Origin: a virus
Direction: 5' to 3' (one strand)
IMG/VR virus record: IMGVR_UViG_3300025131_009739
Span: 1 to 64,000 of that record
DNA: 64,000 nt
Shown here: piece by piece, positions 48,671 to 57,677 of the stretch
How the letters are laid out: every line of letters begins with the position of its first letter
How positions within the stretch are numbered: the stretch's first letter is position 1
Notes under the pieces: generated by a model
The model's database searches: none
What the model was told of the DNA's origin: nothing
The model's input: the letters and a program-made list of their open reading frames with translations, nothing else
Made by a program: the position numbers and the translations under genes

Positions 48671-50245
48671 TTATCCTTTAAGAAGCCATAAGAATTCTTT
48701 ATTCTTATTTTTTTCATCTGTAGTTCTTATTGGTTTGTGTCCTTGCATTCCTGGAATAGTTGTGTTTATAACACTATCAGACTTGAACATTGCGCTTAAA
48801 CATGCCTTTTGATAGTCTATTTTCTTTTGATTCTCCACAAATACAGTATCTTTAATCCAACAACCCATCGCAAAAGACATAACTAAATCATCATTTCCAG
48901 CTCTCATAGCTTGTGCCTTTCCGTTGTTCCAAATAAAAGTCTTGAATTCATTATAAAGTCTAGACGAATACGTTATAATTAGCTTGTTCCTCACAAATTC
49001 CTCCATTTTTGCAACAATGATTGGTCTTGTTTTTAAAGAGGTGGTAAATCCTGCAACACTATTCGATCTATATTCTGCAGTTAACTGATCAACATATTCA
49101 TGAGTAGATTTAATTGAGTAATAAATGTTTGGATAATCTATATCCTTGAGTTTATCTAAGACAGCGAAACCAACTGAGTTGTTTTCAACCACCAACAAGC
49201 AAGATCCATATTCTTTTCCTGCATCAGAGAGTATATTTGCGAATATATCCGGAGCTACTTTTCCTTGATATTCTGCGACCACTTCAGATGTTTCTAATTT
49301 GAAAACATGAAAAACTGAATAATCCTGGCCATCGCCGCGTGCGACATCGGCTGCTAGCATATATGTGTTTTCTGGCTTGTATTCTTCCCAGATCCAAAAA
49401 TTTCTATCAAAACCAGTTCTATATTTTGGCTCTTTAATATTCTGTTCAATATATTTTATGTCATCCGGGTGCAAAACAGTTTCGCCAGAAGTGTTAAAGT
49501 TGCATTCCAGCTCTTGTGCGATCTGTCTAATTGACATATTTTTGGTTTCTTTATCGAACCAACCTTGATCTCGATCAGGGTGTTCGTCCCACATTAATTT
49601 TATTGGATGAAAATCATTTCTTCTTGCCTCGGCATCAATATATGTTTTATAGAACCATCCTCCAACGCCATTTGGAGTGCTTAGCGAAATACAACGACCA
49701 CCAGTTGAAATCGTAGGATAAAGCCCCGTCCATAACTCTTCAAGGCCGTCGACATGGGCGGCTTCATCGATAACTAACAAAGATAGTGCTTCTGAACGGC
49801 CGGCATCCCCAGAAGTTGACGAAGCCTTGATCTGTGATCCGTTACATAATTCGAAGCTTGTTCTATTATCGACAACAACTTTAGTTATTTGCATCCAAAT
49901 TGGAAGACGTTTAATAATAGATTTGACTTTTTTTACAAGATTCCCTGCCGTGCTAAACTTTGTAGCCATGACAAGAATATTTTTGTCACGATGAAACATC
50001 ATCATCCAAACAACATATGCTGCTGTAATTGTGGATATACCAAGTTGGCGTGCTTTTAAAATAACATTAAAACGATAATCATTAAAATCATTAATAAGAT
50101 CTTTCTGATAATGATATAACTTAAAAGGAATCAACCCTTTCATTGGGTGAGAAATCTTACAATAGTTGTTTATAAAATAAACTGGATCCTTACCACTTTT
50201 AAGGACCTCTTTTGTGACTTCTTTTTTTGTTAACTGATAAGACAT
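48671..50245 (-). CDS. Terminase large subunit, gp17-like
   Basis: 524 residues. Packaging motor and headful nuclease. Walker A-like KARQLGIST at 64-72, Walker B SLLVIDEAAH at 155-164 with the catalytic Glu, coupling block STPNGVGGWFY, and a RuvC-like nuclease domain with ADVARGDGQDYS (Asp300), LVVENNSVG and GNDDLVMSFAMG. Order and spacing match T4 gp17, though shorter at the N-terminus. The start ATG has GGGATG-type poor ribosome binding but overlaps with nothing. Upstream gene at 50256 could be its small subunit partner. Confidence 0.95.
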   Translation of the reverse strand: MSYQLTKKEVTKEVLKSGKDPVYFINNYCKISHPMKGLIPFKLYHYQKDLINDFNDYRFNVILKARQLGISTITAAYVVWMMMFHRDKNILVMATKFSTAGNLVKKVKSIIKRLPIWMQITKVVVDNRTSFELCNGSQIKASSTSGDAGRSEALSLLVIDEAAHVDGLEELWTGLYPTISTGGRCISLSTPNGVGGWFYKTYIDAEARRNDFHPIKLMWDEHPDRDQGWFDKETKNMSIRQIAQELECNFNTSGETVLHPDDIKYIEQNIKEPKYRTGFDRNFWIWEEYKPENTYMLAADVARGDGQDYSVFHVFKLETSEVVAEYQGKVAPDIFANILSDAGKEYGSCLLVVENNSVGFAVLDKLKDIDYPNIYYSIKSTHEYVDQLTAEYRSNSVAGFTTSLKTRPIIVAKMEEFVRNKLIITYSSRLYNEFKTFIWNNGKAQAMRAGNDDLVMSFAMGCWIKDTVFVENQKKIDYQKACLSAMFKSDSVINTTIPGMQGHKPIRTTDEKNKNKEFLWLLKG

Positions 50246-50255
50246 TCATCCCTTA

Positions 50256-50807
50256 TCATTGCTCTTTTTTTCTGGTGACGTTTTTTGGCTTTGGTCCGTT
50301 GCCAAGAGAGATCCACTTTTTAACTGCGTCGTCAAGCCTGTCTTTGTCGCTTTCGGCGCATAGCGGTTCGACTCCCTTAAGCCCGCCAATTTTATAAAAT
50401 TGTTTTGCCTGAACCCAAGTTCTAATGTTGCTCATGTGTTGAACCAAAATATTTGATTCGCCTTCTTTTGTAAGAGATAAGGAGTTATTTGTTATTGATT
50501 TATACTCTTTTTGCAAATACTTTTTAATATTGTTGAGCATGGTATTAATTTCACCTTCAAATTTGTTCCTGTTGTGAACTTCTTTTAATTTGGTTTCTCC
50601 ATGATATTCAATACAAAGCGAATCGCCATAATATTTAACATTGAAGCCGTCCATAACTCTTGAATCAAGGATAGGGTTTCCTTCTTCTCTTTTAAGCCCT
50701 ACTTTTCTAACCTTGCCATCATGAGAATATTCTTCAATGTGAGAACCGTCATAAGCATTTGCTGCGGCTTGCGAAATACCTTGAATTATGTCTAAAACAG
50801 TGGCCAT
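50256..50807 (-). CDS. Conserved protein upstream of the large terminase, unknown function
   Basis: 183 residues. VLDIIQGISQAAANAYDGS, KVGLKREEGNPILDSRVMDGF and a central FEGEINTMLNNIKKYLQKEY. The pattern is one I recall from marine T4-like phages near the terminase. The helical middle could suit a small terminase or packaging accessory, but there is no DNA-binding motif to prove it. Starts with overlap to the zinc-ribbon gene. Confidence 0.6.
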   Translation of the reverse strand: MATVLDIIQGISQAAANAYDGSHIEEYSHDGKVRKVGLKREEGNPILDSRVMDGFNVKYYGDSLCIEYHGETKLKEVHNRNKFEGEINTMLNNIKKYLQKEYKSITNNSLSLTKEGESNILVQHMSNIRTWVQAKQFYKIGGLKGVEPLCAESDKDRLDDAVKKWISLGNGPKPKNVTRKKEQ

Positions 50808-51201
50808 TATTTATCTCCTATATTTGGTCTCCAGCCAGATTCCCAACGTTCTTCTCTTTCATCAACATACTGAAGAAAACATTTAAAACAACAATCATAT
50901 TTATTCATGTATATGTCATCCTTAATGTTGAAAGAGTAAATATCACAAACCGGACAGGTTCTATTACTTCTCTTTGTAATTAGTTTCTTGCTAATCAAAA
51001 ACCCGTCTTTTTCTATCTTTTCAGTCTTGTCTTTGCTCTTGCGTTGTTTTTTTGCAAATTCTTCAGCTTGTTCAATATATTTCTTTTCTTTTTCATCGTT
51101 CCAATTGCTTCGTGGATGACTTACTGCTTCCTTGCCATATTTTTTTTCAATGGCTTGTTCAACTTTTGCTACGTAGTTGGGATCTTTGTTTTTTTTTTCA
51201 T
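50807..51201 (-). CDS. Zinc-ribbon protein with a possible frameshift near its start
   Basis: The open frame runs from 50807 up to a TGA at 51233, but has no ATG or GTG in it; the first in-frame TTG is at 50998. Yet the translated sequence upstream looks real (DPNYVAKVEQAIEKKYGKEA, NWNDEKEKKYIEQAEEF), and the C-terminal part holds a zinc ribbon (TCPVCDIYSF and YDCCFKCFLQYV). An ATG at 51201 is followed by ten A in a row and is one base out of frame; one more A would join it. Thus an assembly error, programmed slippage, or a non-standard start are all possible. Function unknown. Confidence 0.55.
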
Positions 51202-51219
51202 TATTATAACAAAGCTTTA

Positions 51220-51426
51220 TTAGCTTTTGTCTTCAGTTTCTTCAGTTTCCTGAACAGGTTCATCCTGTGAGGGGGATCTATCAGAAAATAGTTTAACCGC
51301 CTGGGAAAGAAGCGCAGCTTCTTCTAAGTTATAAGCACCTCTTTTTTGAGCTAGTTCAACACCTTGTACTAGCATACTAAGAGCTTGATTAGCAGTTTCT
51401 ATTTGTTGTTCCTGTTTGTCTGTCAT
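51220..51426 (-). CDS. Small helical protein, unknown function
   Basis: 68 residues: MTDKQEQQIETANQALSMLV, then GVELAQKRGAYNLEEAALLSQ, and an acidic C-terminus. Helical, no cysteine. It is the first gene of the terminase group, and its end lies next to the start region of the zinc-ribbon gene. The LAQKRGAYNLEEA block has the look of a conserved marine phage protein. No function. Confidence 0.6.
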   Translation of the reverse strand: MTDKQEQQIETANQALSMLVQGVELAQKRGAYNLEEAALLSQAVKLFSDRSPSQDEPVQETEETEDKS

Positions 51427-51492
51427 GTTATAAATCTCCTATTATTACAAGCACACTCATAATTATAACAAATTATGGGCGTTTGTTAAGCA

Positions 51493-54177
51493 TTAAAAGC
51501 TAGCGCCATAAAGCTTGATAACAAATTTACCAGCGTTATAAGTGCCACCAGAATTTGCACCAGTGCCATTAGCAAGATATACGTAATGCGAATTCGCAGA
51601 AAGAGCAGAACAGTCTAGTCCAGCTGCGCTCGAGCGCGTCATACCTACAGTCCAAGCTGCAGTGGCGGGAATGAGTGCAACTTCAGTTGTGCCGCTGTCG
51701 TATAAAGCATCTTCTGCCAAGGAGTTAGAGCTTGTAACCAAATCAATATCAACTGCGGCATTGTCATCTGCGCTGTCGGGCACTTCAATACAAGACATTT
51801 CTGCTTTGTAAATAACACCATTGACGGCCGTGGTAATTCTTGTTAAATAAGCTGCAGCTACATCATTTTCTCCAATAACATCTTTAAGGGTGCCTGAATC
51901 AACAATGCTCCCAGCGCCAATGTCAACTAATATAGTTGTTACAATTTCGCCATTAACTCTGGCTACGTGTAAAGTTGGCGAAACAGCGTCAAAGCCGCCG
52001 CCAGTAGCAGTTGCAGTTGCTGTATTCATCTTAATTTCAGGATAATCTGGTCCATTTTGCGTGTCTCTGCCGCCAAGAGTTAAAATAGATAGCATCGAAG
52101 GATCATTCGCAACTTGGAATGTGATTTCCCCGCATTCATCGCCGTTCACGATATCGGTTGATTTTACTTGTATCTTTGCATAAGTATCTGAACTTCCGGC
52201 GCCATCTGCACCAGTCCAGGTAATATTGCCCAGAACATCGTCGGCGGCGACTATGCGGTCATATGAACCGCCCCAACCGCGAGTTTTAGCAAAAGTTAAA
52301 TGTGGTCCAGTTGCATCGTTTGCACCGTTGCTGACATAAATTTCTGGCTTCTCTGTTGTTTCACCTGATGATATAACCCAGAAAGTGCTAGCTTTTGTAT
52401 CGAGAACTGGAGAACTATAATCAGTGTTGTACCCCAAAGTGAAGTCTGAGTCGTTCCCGAAGATAATATTTTTTGCGTCTGCAGTTGATATATCACCAGT
52501 AAACGAGGACTTGCCATCATCATCTATTGTAAGTCTTACTGTAGGCGCGCCGGCATCATCAGCGTCTGATGTGGCAAAAACAATTTTACCGGGGGAGGAA
52601 TCAGCATCTGACACGGCATCATTCGCGAATTCGATATAAGAAGACAGGGTGGCGCCGTCGTCGTCATCGACTCCATAAGCTTCAATACGGCCTAATATTT
52701 CACCAGCAGTAGTGTGATCGCCGCCTGTAAAAGTATTGATTGCGCCAGTACCAGCTTTTTGAAACTTGAGGACGCCGGCATGAGCTGCTGTGGCAGTAGC
52801 AGACCATGCGCTTAATTCAAGAGAAGGTTGTCCAGAGACTTTACTAATTTCAAGCGTAGAGCCCGGGGCTGGATTTCCAATACCAATACTACCATCGCTA
52901 CCTTGAAGGAAAAAAGCATGTGTATTGATATTAGACTCAACGCGAAAGTTACAGTCAATGCTCGAGTCGTTAACAGTAACTTCACAAGCTGAAGAATTTG
53001 CAACGTCTTCGCCACCAATGCTAAGAAGGTTCATAAGCTGCGCCGCTCCGGCAGTTCCGGCAGCCATGACATGAAATTTAAGTTGACCACCTTCGTCGTT
53101 GTCGGTCACATCACTAGAAGTTGCTATTATTTGAGCAAAGACTGCTTCCGCGTTGTTGCTTTTGTCGCCGGAGAACTTAATTGTCCCGAGAATGTCATCA
53201 TCGTCTTCTCCAGCGCCGTTATCTAGTATGAAGTGAAGAGTTGGCCCATGGGCCAAATCACCCACAGTTTTAAGAGTTAACACTGGTTCGGCGTGCGCGT
53301 CGGTTTCCTGAGTCAAGGTAAGGCCTGAATCATGGTCATGAGTCAAAATAATGTCGCTGTCGGCTCCAAACTTAATCGAGGCGCCATCAGTAGTAAGAGA
53401 CAAATCTCCAGCGCTGGAAAGAGCCATTTTTTCTGCTGCAGTTTCTGATGCAGCTGTTTTGAAACTTAGCTTAGCGGCGTTGTTGTCGGCAGCATGTGCA
53501 GCCGTCGCGACAGCTTCAATACCAGCACATACCAAAGTTGCGTCTCCGGCGCTGTCGTCGCCACCCTTGAAATCAATTGCTCCAATAACTTCTCCGTCGA
53601 GGATCTCGTCTTCTTCGGACTTAAGAGTTAATTTAATAGGAGTGTTATCTGCTGTGGCGGTATGCGTTAAAATAAGCCCTGTGTTATGTTCATGAGTTAA
53701 AGTTATTTCCTTGCTGGCGCCAAACCAGATTTCGACGGCATCTGCAGCGAGACCAAGATGGCCAGCACTTGTTAGTCGCATTTTTTCAGTTGCAGTCTCA
53801 GACTCTCCAGTCAAGAAGCTCAAATACGTTTCGTTGATTGTTGAAGTAAATTGCCTCTCCGCTACAGCCTCGATTCCTGCCGCCACCAGAATGGAGTCGC
53901 CTTCAGCGGATGCATCTGGCGCCTGGAAGTGTATGGCGCCAAGCTTCTCGCCGGCAGATTGAATGGTGTCGTCGGACTGGAATGTAAGAGTGGGATATCC
54001 GGCGGTTCCGCCATGTTTTTTCAAATTTAAACCATAGTCGTTTACGTGAACAAGTTTAATTTCTTTATCGGCACCAAACTTGATTTCAGATGAATCTGAT
54101 GCGAGAGCAATGTTGTCTTCGATATTGATGTCGGTAGAGGACACGGCGCCGATATTTGTTACATAGAGTGTACTCAT
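51493..54177 (-). CDS. Large repetitive fibre-like structural protein
   Basis: 894 residues with several repeats of a 75-100 residue module, each including GA(S/D)xxI(T/K)LTHxHxxGL, a stretch of TLKSEED-like residues, and a segment such as AGIEAVA(T/E). The C-terminal 150 residues form a distinct beta-domain ending FVIKLYGASF. It is related in sequence style to the proteins at 40907 and 54248. Probably a long fibre or appendage with beta-helical repeats. No receptor-binding residues can be pointed out. Confidence 0.7.
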   Translation of the reverse strand: MSTLYVTNIGAVSSTDINIEDNIALASDSSEIKFGADKEIKLVHVNDYGLNLKKHGGTAGYPTLTFQSDDTIQSAGEKLGAIHFQAPDASAEGDSILVAAGIEAVAERQFTSTINETYLSFLTGESETATEKMRLTSAGHLGLAADAVEIWFGASKEITLTHEHNTGLILTHTATADNTPIKLTLKSEEDEILDGEVIGAIDFKGGDDSAGDATLVCAGIEAVATAAHAADNNAAKLSFKTAASETAAEKMALSSAGDLSLTTDGASIKFGADSDIILTHDHDSGLTLTQETDAHAEPVLTLKTVGDLAHGPTLHFILDNGAGEDDDDILGTIKFSGDKSNNAEAVFAQIIATSSDVTDNDEGGQLKFHVMAAGTAGAAQLMNLLSIGGEDVANSSACEVTVNDSSIDCNFRVESNINTHAFFLQGSDGSIGIGNPAPGSTLEISKVSGQPSLELSAWSATATAAHAGVLKFQKAGTGAINTFTGGDHTTAGEILGRIEAYGVDDDDGATLSSYIEFANDAVSDADSSPGKIVFATSDADDAGAPTVRLTIDDDGKSSFTGDISTADAKNIIFGNDSDFTLGYNTDYSSPVLDTKASTFWVISSGETTEKPEIYVSNGANDATGPHLTFAKTRGWGGSYDRIVAADDVLGNITWTGADGAGSSDTYAKIQVKSTDIVNGDECGEITFQVANDPSMLSILTLGGRDTQNGPDYPEIKMNTATATATGGGFDAVSPTLHVARVNGEIVTTILVDIGAGSIVDSGTLKDVIGENDVAAAYLTRITTAVNGVIYKAEMSCIEVPDSADDNAAVDIDLVTSSNSLAEDALYDSGTTEVALIPATAAWTVGMTRSSAAGLDCSALSANSHYVYLANGTGANSGGTYNAGKFVIKLYGASF

Positions 54178-54190
54178 ATTTATCCTTCCT

Positions 54191-54238
54191 TAAATAGTAT
54201 TATATATAAATAGTATTATATATAAATAGTATTATATA
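54191..54238 (-). repeat. Three perfect 16-bp tandem repeats with late-promoter-like motif
   Basis: The plus strand reads TAAATAGTATTATATA three times without change in the gap between two fibre genes. Read on the coding strand each unit contains ACTATTTA, the same core found before other late genes. The nearest copy lies 14 bases and the others 29 and 45 bases upstream of the ATG at 54177. The triplication may strengthen expression. Confidence 0.75.
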
Positions 54239-54247
54239 TAAGTATCT

Positions 54248-57200
54248 TCACTGCCATTTATTCTGCCCCGGCGAATAGGGGTTATAACTAAAAGCGTCTA
54301 CAAAATCTATAATCTTTACATTGCAGTCATCGCTAATAGTCACCGTTTTTTCGCTTCCAACTGTAATTGGTCCAATTAAAACAGCATTGTGATTTGCTGG
54401 CAAAACCGCTGTATCTAGGGTTTGGCGATTAGCTATAATAGATCCTGCAACCGTACTCGCCTCCAGGATCCCATTGATATCAATTGTTGTGGCAGTTAGA
54501 TCGATTTCATCAGTTGCTCCAATAGAAAGCACAGTCGCGGAGGAACCATGAATAAATTGTGATGCATCGTTAAACTCAATCTTATTGGTAGAGGCCATTA
54601 ATAGCGAATCAGCAGAGCCATCAATTCTAAAGATCTCTGTTCCGCCGGTGTCTTTGACAATTAGATCATCTGTAGCTGACATATCGAACGTTGCATGCGT
54701 TGTACCGGCCTTCTTTAAGTTGACTAAATCTCCACCAGCATCAATGTGAACATCATCACTAGCATCAAGAATAATGTCGCCGCCACCTACAGCAATTGTC
54801 ATATCAGTCCCATCAGAAGAGATTTTGTCGGCCTGGCCAGTTCCATCGAATGTTAATGGAATGTTAGCAGGGATCTCAACAAATGCTGCAGCTGTCAATT
54901 TGATGTCTGCGCCAGAAGTAATGGTAAGATCCGTATTATCACCTTCAATCTTTTCACCAGTGCCAAAAGTTATACCTACGTCGGCAGGAACGACAACATC
55001 TTCAACTGCTGTCAAATTAATGTTATTACCAGAAATAGTGAGATCGGTTCCGTCGCCTTCAATTTTTTCACCGTCGTTGCCGAAAGTCAGACCGATATCA
55101 GCAGGAATGTTTATGTCTCCGCTAGAGCCAACAGTAATTGTCAGGTCGGTGCCGTCTGACTCAATCTTTTCGGTAGTTGCAAAAGTCAGGCCGACACCGG
55201 AAGGGATGTTAACGTCATCGACCGCCGTTAAATTAATGTTATTACCAGAAATCGTTAGATCAGTTCCATCACCTTCAATCTTCTCGCCGTCGTCTCCGAA
55301 CGTGAGGCCAATATCAGCAGGAATGTTTATGTCTCCGTTCGAGCCAACAGTAATTGTCAGATCAGTACCATCCGACTCAATCTTCTCGGTAGTTGCAAAA
55401 GTCAAGCCAACACCTGAAGGAATGTTAACGTCCTCTACCGCCGTTAAATTAATGTTATTACCAGAAATCGTTAGATCAGTTCCATCACCTTCAATCTTCT
55501 CGCCGTCATTACCGAAGGTCAGACCGATATCGGCAGGAATGTTTATATCACCGCTAGCACCAACACTGATATTAATATCAGTTCCGTCAGACTCAATCTT
55601 CTCGTTTCCTGATCCATCCAGGACAAGTCCAACATTTACTGGGATGATAACATCATTTGTGGCGGTGAGGTTTAAATGCCTGCCTGACCCAATTGTCATA
55701 TCAGTACCATCAGATGAAATATGTTCGCCGCCTTGATCATAGAAATAAAGTTTTCTGTCATCTGCAATTCTTATGACTTCATTGCCATCATATTGTTTGA
55801 ATACAAGATCGTCACCATCAACTTTTAACTGAAAGAAGATCTCAAAGTTGGTGGTATCCATATCAAGCGCAAGCTGGGCTACGCCACCATCCATGAATGT
55901 CACATCACCGGTCCAGGAATCGATATCAATACCATAAAGAGCATCAAGTGTTATTTTATTGCCTGATGCTATTATAAGACCATTAGAGCCATCGCCGACA
56001 ATGTGCTCGCCTGAATCTTCGCCCCACTCAAGCTTGGAGGTGGCGCTATTAATTCTAATATCTCCCCCCGCACTAAGTATCAAATCTGTTCCGGTACCCT
56101 GAATCCATTCGTCCCCATCATCCTTAAATTTTAACTTAAGATCATCAGTAAATCGTACAACCTCAGTACCATCGTATTGCTTAATTACTAAATCTTTACC
56201 ATCAACCCCCTGCTTAATGACTCCCTCTCCAGAATTCTGATGGGAAAAATCTATTTGGCCGGCCGCACCTCCGAATTTTATTGTAACATTGTCACCATCA
56301 GCATCAAGGATGATATCGTACAAGGAGTCTAAAATGATGTTTCCGGCCATGTCGCCTGACCCATGGGCTGTTTGTAGCGTGATGCCCTTCAATCCGTCCA
56401 ATGTCAGATCCCCATTATTAGCATCGATTATGAGATCCCCCGCAGAACATGACCATGTTGCGCTTTCTGCAGAAGTAATAGTAACTGGAGAGCCAGCAAT
56501 AGTAGCCCCTTCGTCGCCGTCATGAGTAATTGTAAAATCGGCGTCGACGCCTAAAGAAATAAGAGAACTATCACTTGAAAGAGTCAGGTCATCACCAACA
56601 TTGATATCGCCATCTGAACTATAAATAACTGCTTTGCTATTCACAACAGTGCCGCCGGAAACGCCATCAAGCAAATTCAGTTCTTCGGGAGTGGAAGAAA
56701 CCGCTGTGGTACTAGCAGCAGCTAAGACAGGTAGACAATATGTACCGGCATCCATGGCTGGTAAATTAATTGTTGCATCAGCTGTGGGGTCAATGATTGC
56801 CAATGTCGTCTCGTGGGCGTTGGCAGTGGCTCCTTCGAAGACAAAAGCGTTTGTCACATCAATCGTCGTTTGGTTTATAGATGTTGTAGTGCCGTTGACA
56901 GTCAAATCGCCTGTTACCGTAAGATTGTCATTAACAGTGGTCTCAGAAGTGGTGTGGCCAATAGAGATTGGCACGTTAACCGTTGCAGTGCCAATAGTGA
57001 TACCGTTAGTAGTATTTGAACAATCAATATTGAAGGTGCTGGTAGAATCTAACGAAATAATACTTCCATCAGCAACCAAATTCGCCGTAATTTCGGTGTC
57101 ATTTGCGGTAGTGAATGTGCCGTCGACAACAAGATTATCACTAATATGAACGTTTCCATCGGTAATATCCAATGCGTTTTGACCATTTGTTCCAACAATT

Positions 57201-57523
57201 GTTAGTTTTTCTTCAGATGCGTCCCATAAAAAACTATCGCCAGATGTGGCACTATAAAAGGTGACGTCATGACCTGAACCATCGGACCCGACAACCATAT
57301 TATCGTTAACAGTAAAGGTCGTACCATCATATGTAAGATTAGCCTCGCCATCGAGTTCAGTTGTGGCGTTGCCTATCGTGACTAGTCTGCTTTCTGTCTT
57401 GTTATTAAGTGCGGAGACGGGCAGGACGGCATATCTATCTAAATAATTCTGTACGGATTTCCATAGTCTTTGTATTGACCAATTTCCAATTGTCCCTTTC
57501 GTGCCATGGCTTTTACTGGCCAT
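54248..57523 (-). CDS. Very large repetitive fibre-like structural protein
   Basis: 1091 residues, Gly/Asp/Thr/Ile-rich, made mostly of repeats. N-terminal part has SIQRLWKSVQNYLDRYAVL, a likely attachment region, then beta-rich modules with TVNDNMVVGSDGSG-like segments. A 72-residue unit (two related halves, from KIEGDGTDLTIS through NIPADIGLTFG) is repeated three times with nearly identical DNA. The C-terminus ends with SYNPYSPGQNKWQ. Likely a long tail fibre or whisker. Its gene is first of the fibre group after the lysis-like cassette. Confidence 0.7.
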   Translation of the reverse strand: MASKSHGTKGTIGNWSIQRLWKSVQNYLDRYAVLPVSALNNKTESRLVTIGNATTELDGEANLTYDGTTFTVNDNMVVGSDGSGHDVTFYSATSGDSFLWDASEEKLTIVGTNGQNALDITDGNVHISDNLVVDGTFTTANDTEITANLVADGSIISLDSTSTFNIDCSNTTNGITIGTATVNVPISIGHTTSETTVNDNLTVTGDLTVNGTTTSINQTTIDVTNAFVFEGATANAHETTLAIIDPTADATINLPAMDAGTYCLPVLAAASTTAVSSTPEELNLLDGVSGGTVVNSKAVIYSSDGDINVGDDLTLSSDSSLISLGVDADFTITHDGDEGATIAGSPVTITSAESATWSCSAGDLIIDANNGDLTLDGLKGITLQTAHGSGDMAGNIILDSLYDIILDADGDNVTIKFGGAAGQIDFSHQNSGEGVIKQGVDGKDLVIKQYDGTEVVRFTDDLKLKFKDDGDEWIQGTGTDLILSAGGDIRINSATSKLEWGEDSGEHIVGDGSNGLIIASGNKITLDALYGIDIDSWTGDVTFMDGGVAQLALDMDTTNFEIFFQLKVDGDDLVFKQYDGNEVIRIADDRKLYFYDQGGEHISSDGTDMTIGSGRHLNLTATNDVIIPVNVGLVLDGSGNEKIESDGTDINISVGASGDINIPADIGLTFGNDGEKIEGDGTDLTISGNNINLTAVEDVNIPSGVGLTFATTEKIESDGTDLTITVGSNGDINIPADIGLTFGDDGEKIEGDGTDLTISGNNINLTAVDDVNIPSGVGLTFATTEKIESDGTDLTITVGSSGDINIPADIGLTFGNDGEKIEGDGTDLTISGNNINLTAVEDVVVPADVGITFGTGEKIEGDNTDLTITSGADIKLTAAAFVEIPANIPLTFDGTGQADKISSDGTDMTIAVGGGDIILDASDDVHIDAGGDLVNLKKAGTTHATFDMSATDDLIVKDTGGTEIFRIDGSADSLLMASTNKIEFNDASQFIHGSSATVLSIGATDEIDLTATTIDINGILEASTVAGSIIANRQTLDTAVLPANHNAVLIGPITVGSEKTVTISDDCNVKIIDFVDAFSYNPYSPGQNKWQ
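54960..55610 (-). repeat. Three 216-bp near-identical repeats inside the fibre gene
   Basis: Coding-strand units of 216 bases, each giving 72 residues, repeat three times with few changes, mostly silent. For example a CCAGAAAT(A/C)GT segment recurs at about 55034, 55250 and 55466. Each unit is composed of two related half-units. Confidence 0.8.
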
Positions 57524-57677
57524 TTTCTTCTTCTCTTTTTAACTCTTCTTCCCAAAGTTTGTTAATAACTTCCCAAACATGTTCTTCACCAATTTGTTCT
57601 GTCATCTCATGAAGATTTCTCCAAGCTTCATCCAAAGTTAATTTATTTTTATTATATTCTACACATATCAAACACAT
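57513..57677 (-). CDS. Small acidic helical protein
   Basis: 54 residues starting MCLICVEYNKNKLTLDEAW, then EMTEQIGEEHVWEVINKLW and a Glu-rich end. The start overlaps the preceding stop as TAATG; a longer frame gives an unlikely Cys-rich extension. A CxxC at the start. Helical protein of unknown function between the lysis-like genes and the fibre gene; it overlaps the fibre gene start by 11 bases. Confidence 0.55.
   Translation of the reverse strand: MCLICVEYNKNKLTLDEAWRNLHEMTEQIGEEHVWEVINKLWEEELKREEENGQ

Noticed and set aside
50256-50807. Small terminase subunit
   Set aside because: Position fits but no helix-turn-helix or known small terminase pattern is visible, so only mentioned as a possibility.
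54203-54230. TATAAATA (T4 late promoter sequence) on the plus strand in the 16-bp repeats
   Set aside because: It points away from all genes in the area; the reverse-strand reading fits the other minus-strand sites better.
54774-55736. Long plus-strand open frame (320 codons) antisense to the fibre gene
   Set aside because: It is the mirror of the repetitive fibre coding region; the composition (Pro/Ser/Val repeats) is that expected from the reverse frame, and all supported genes lie on the minus strand.
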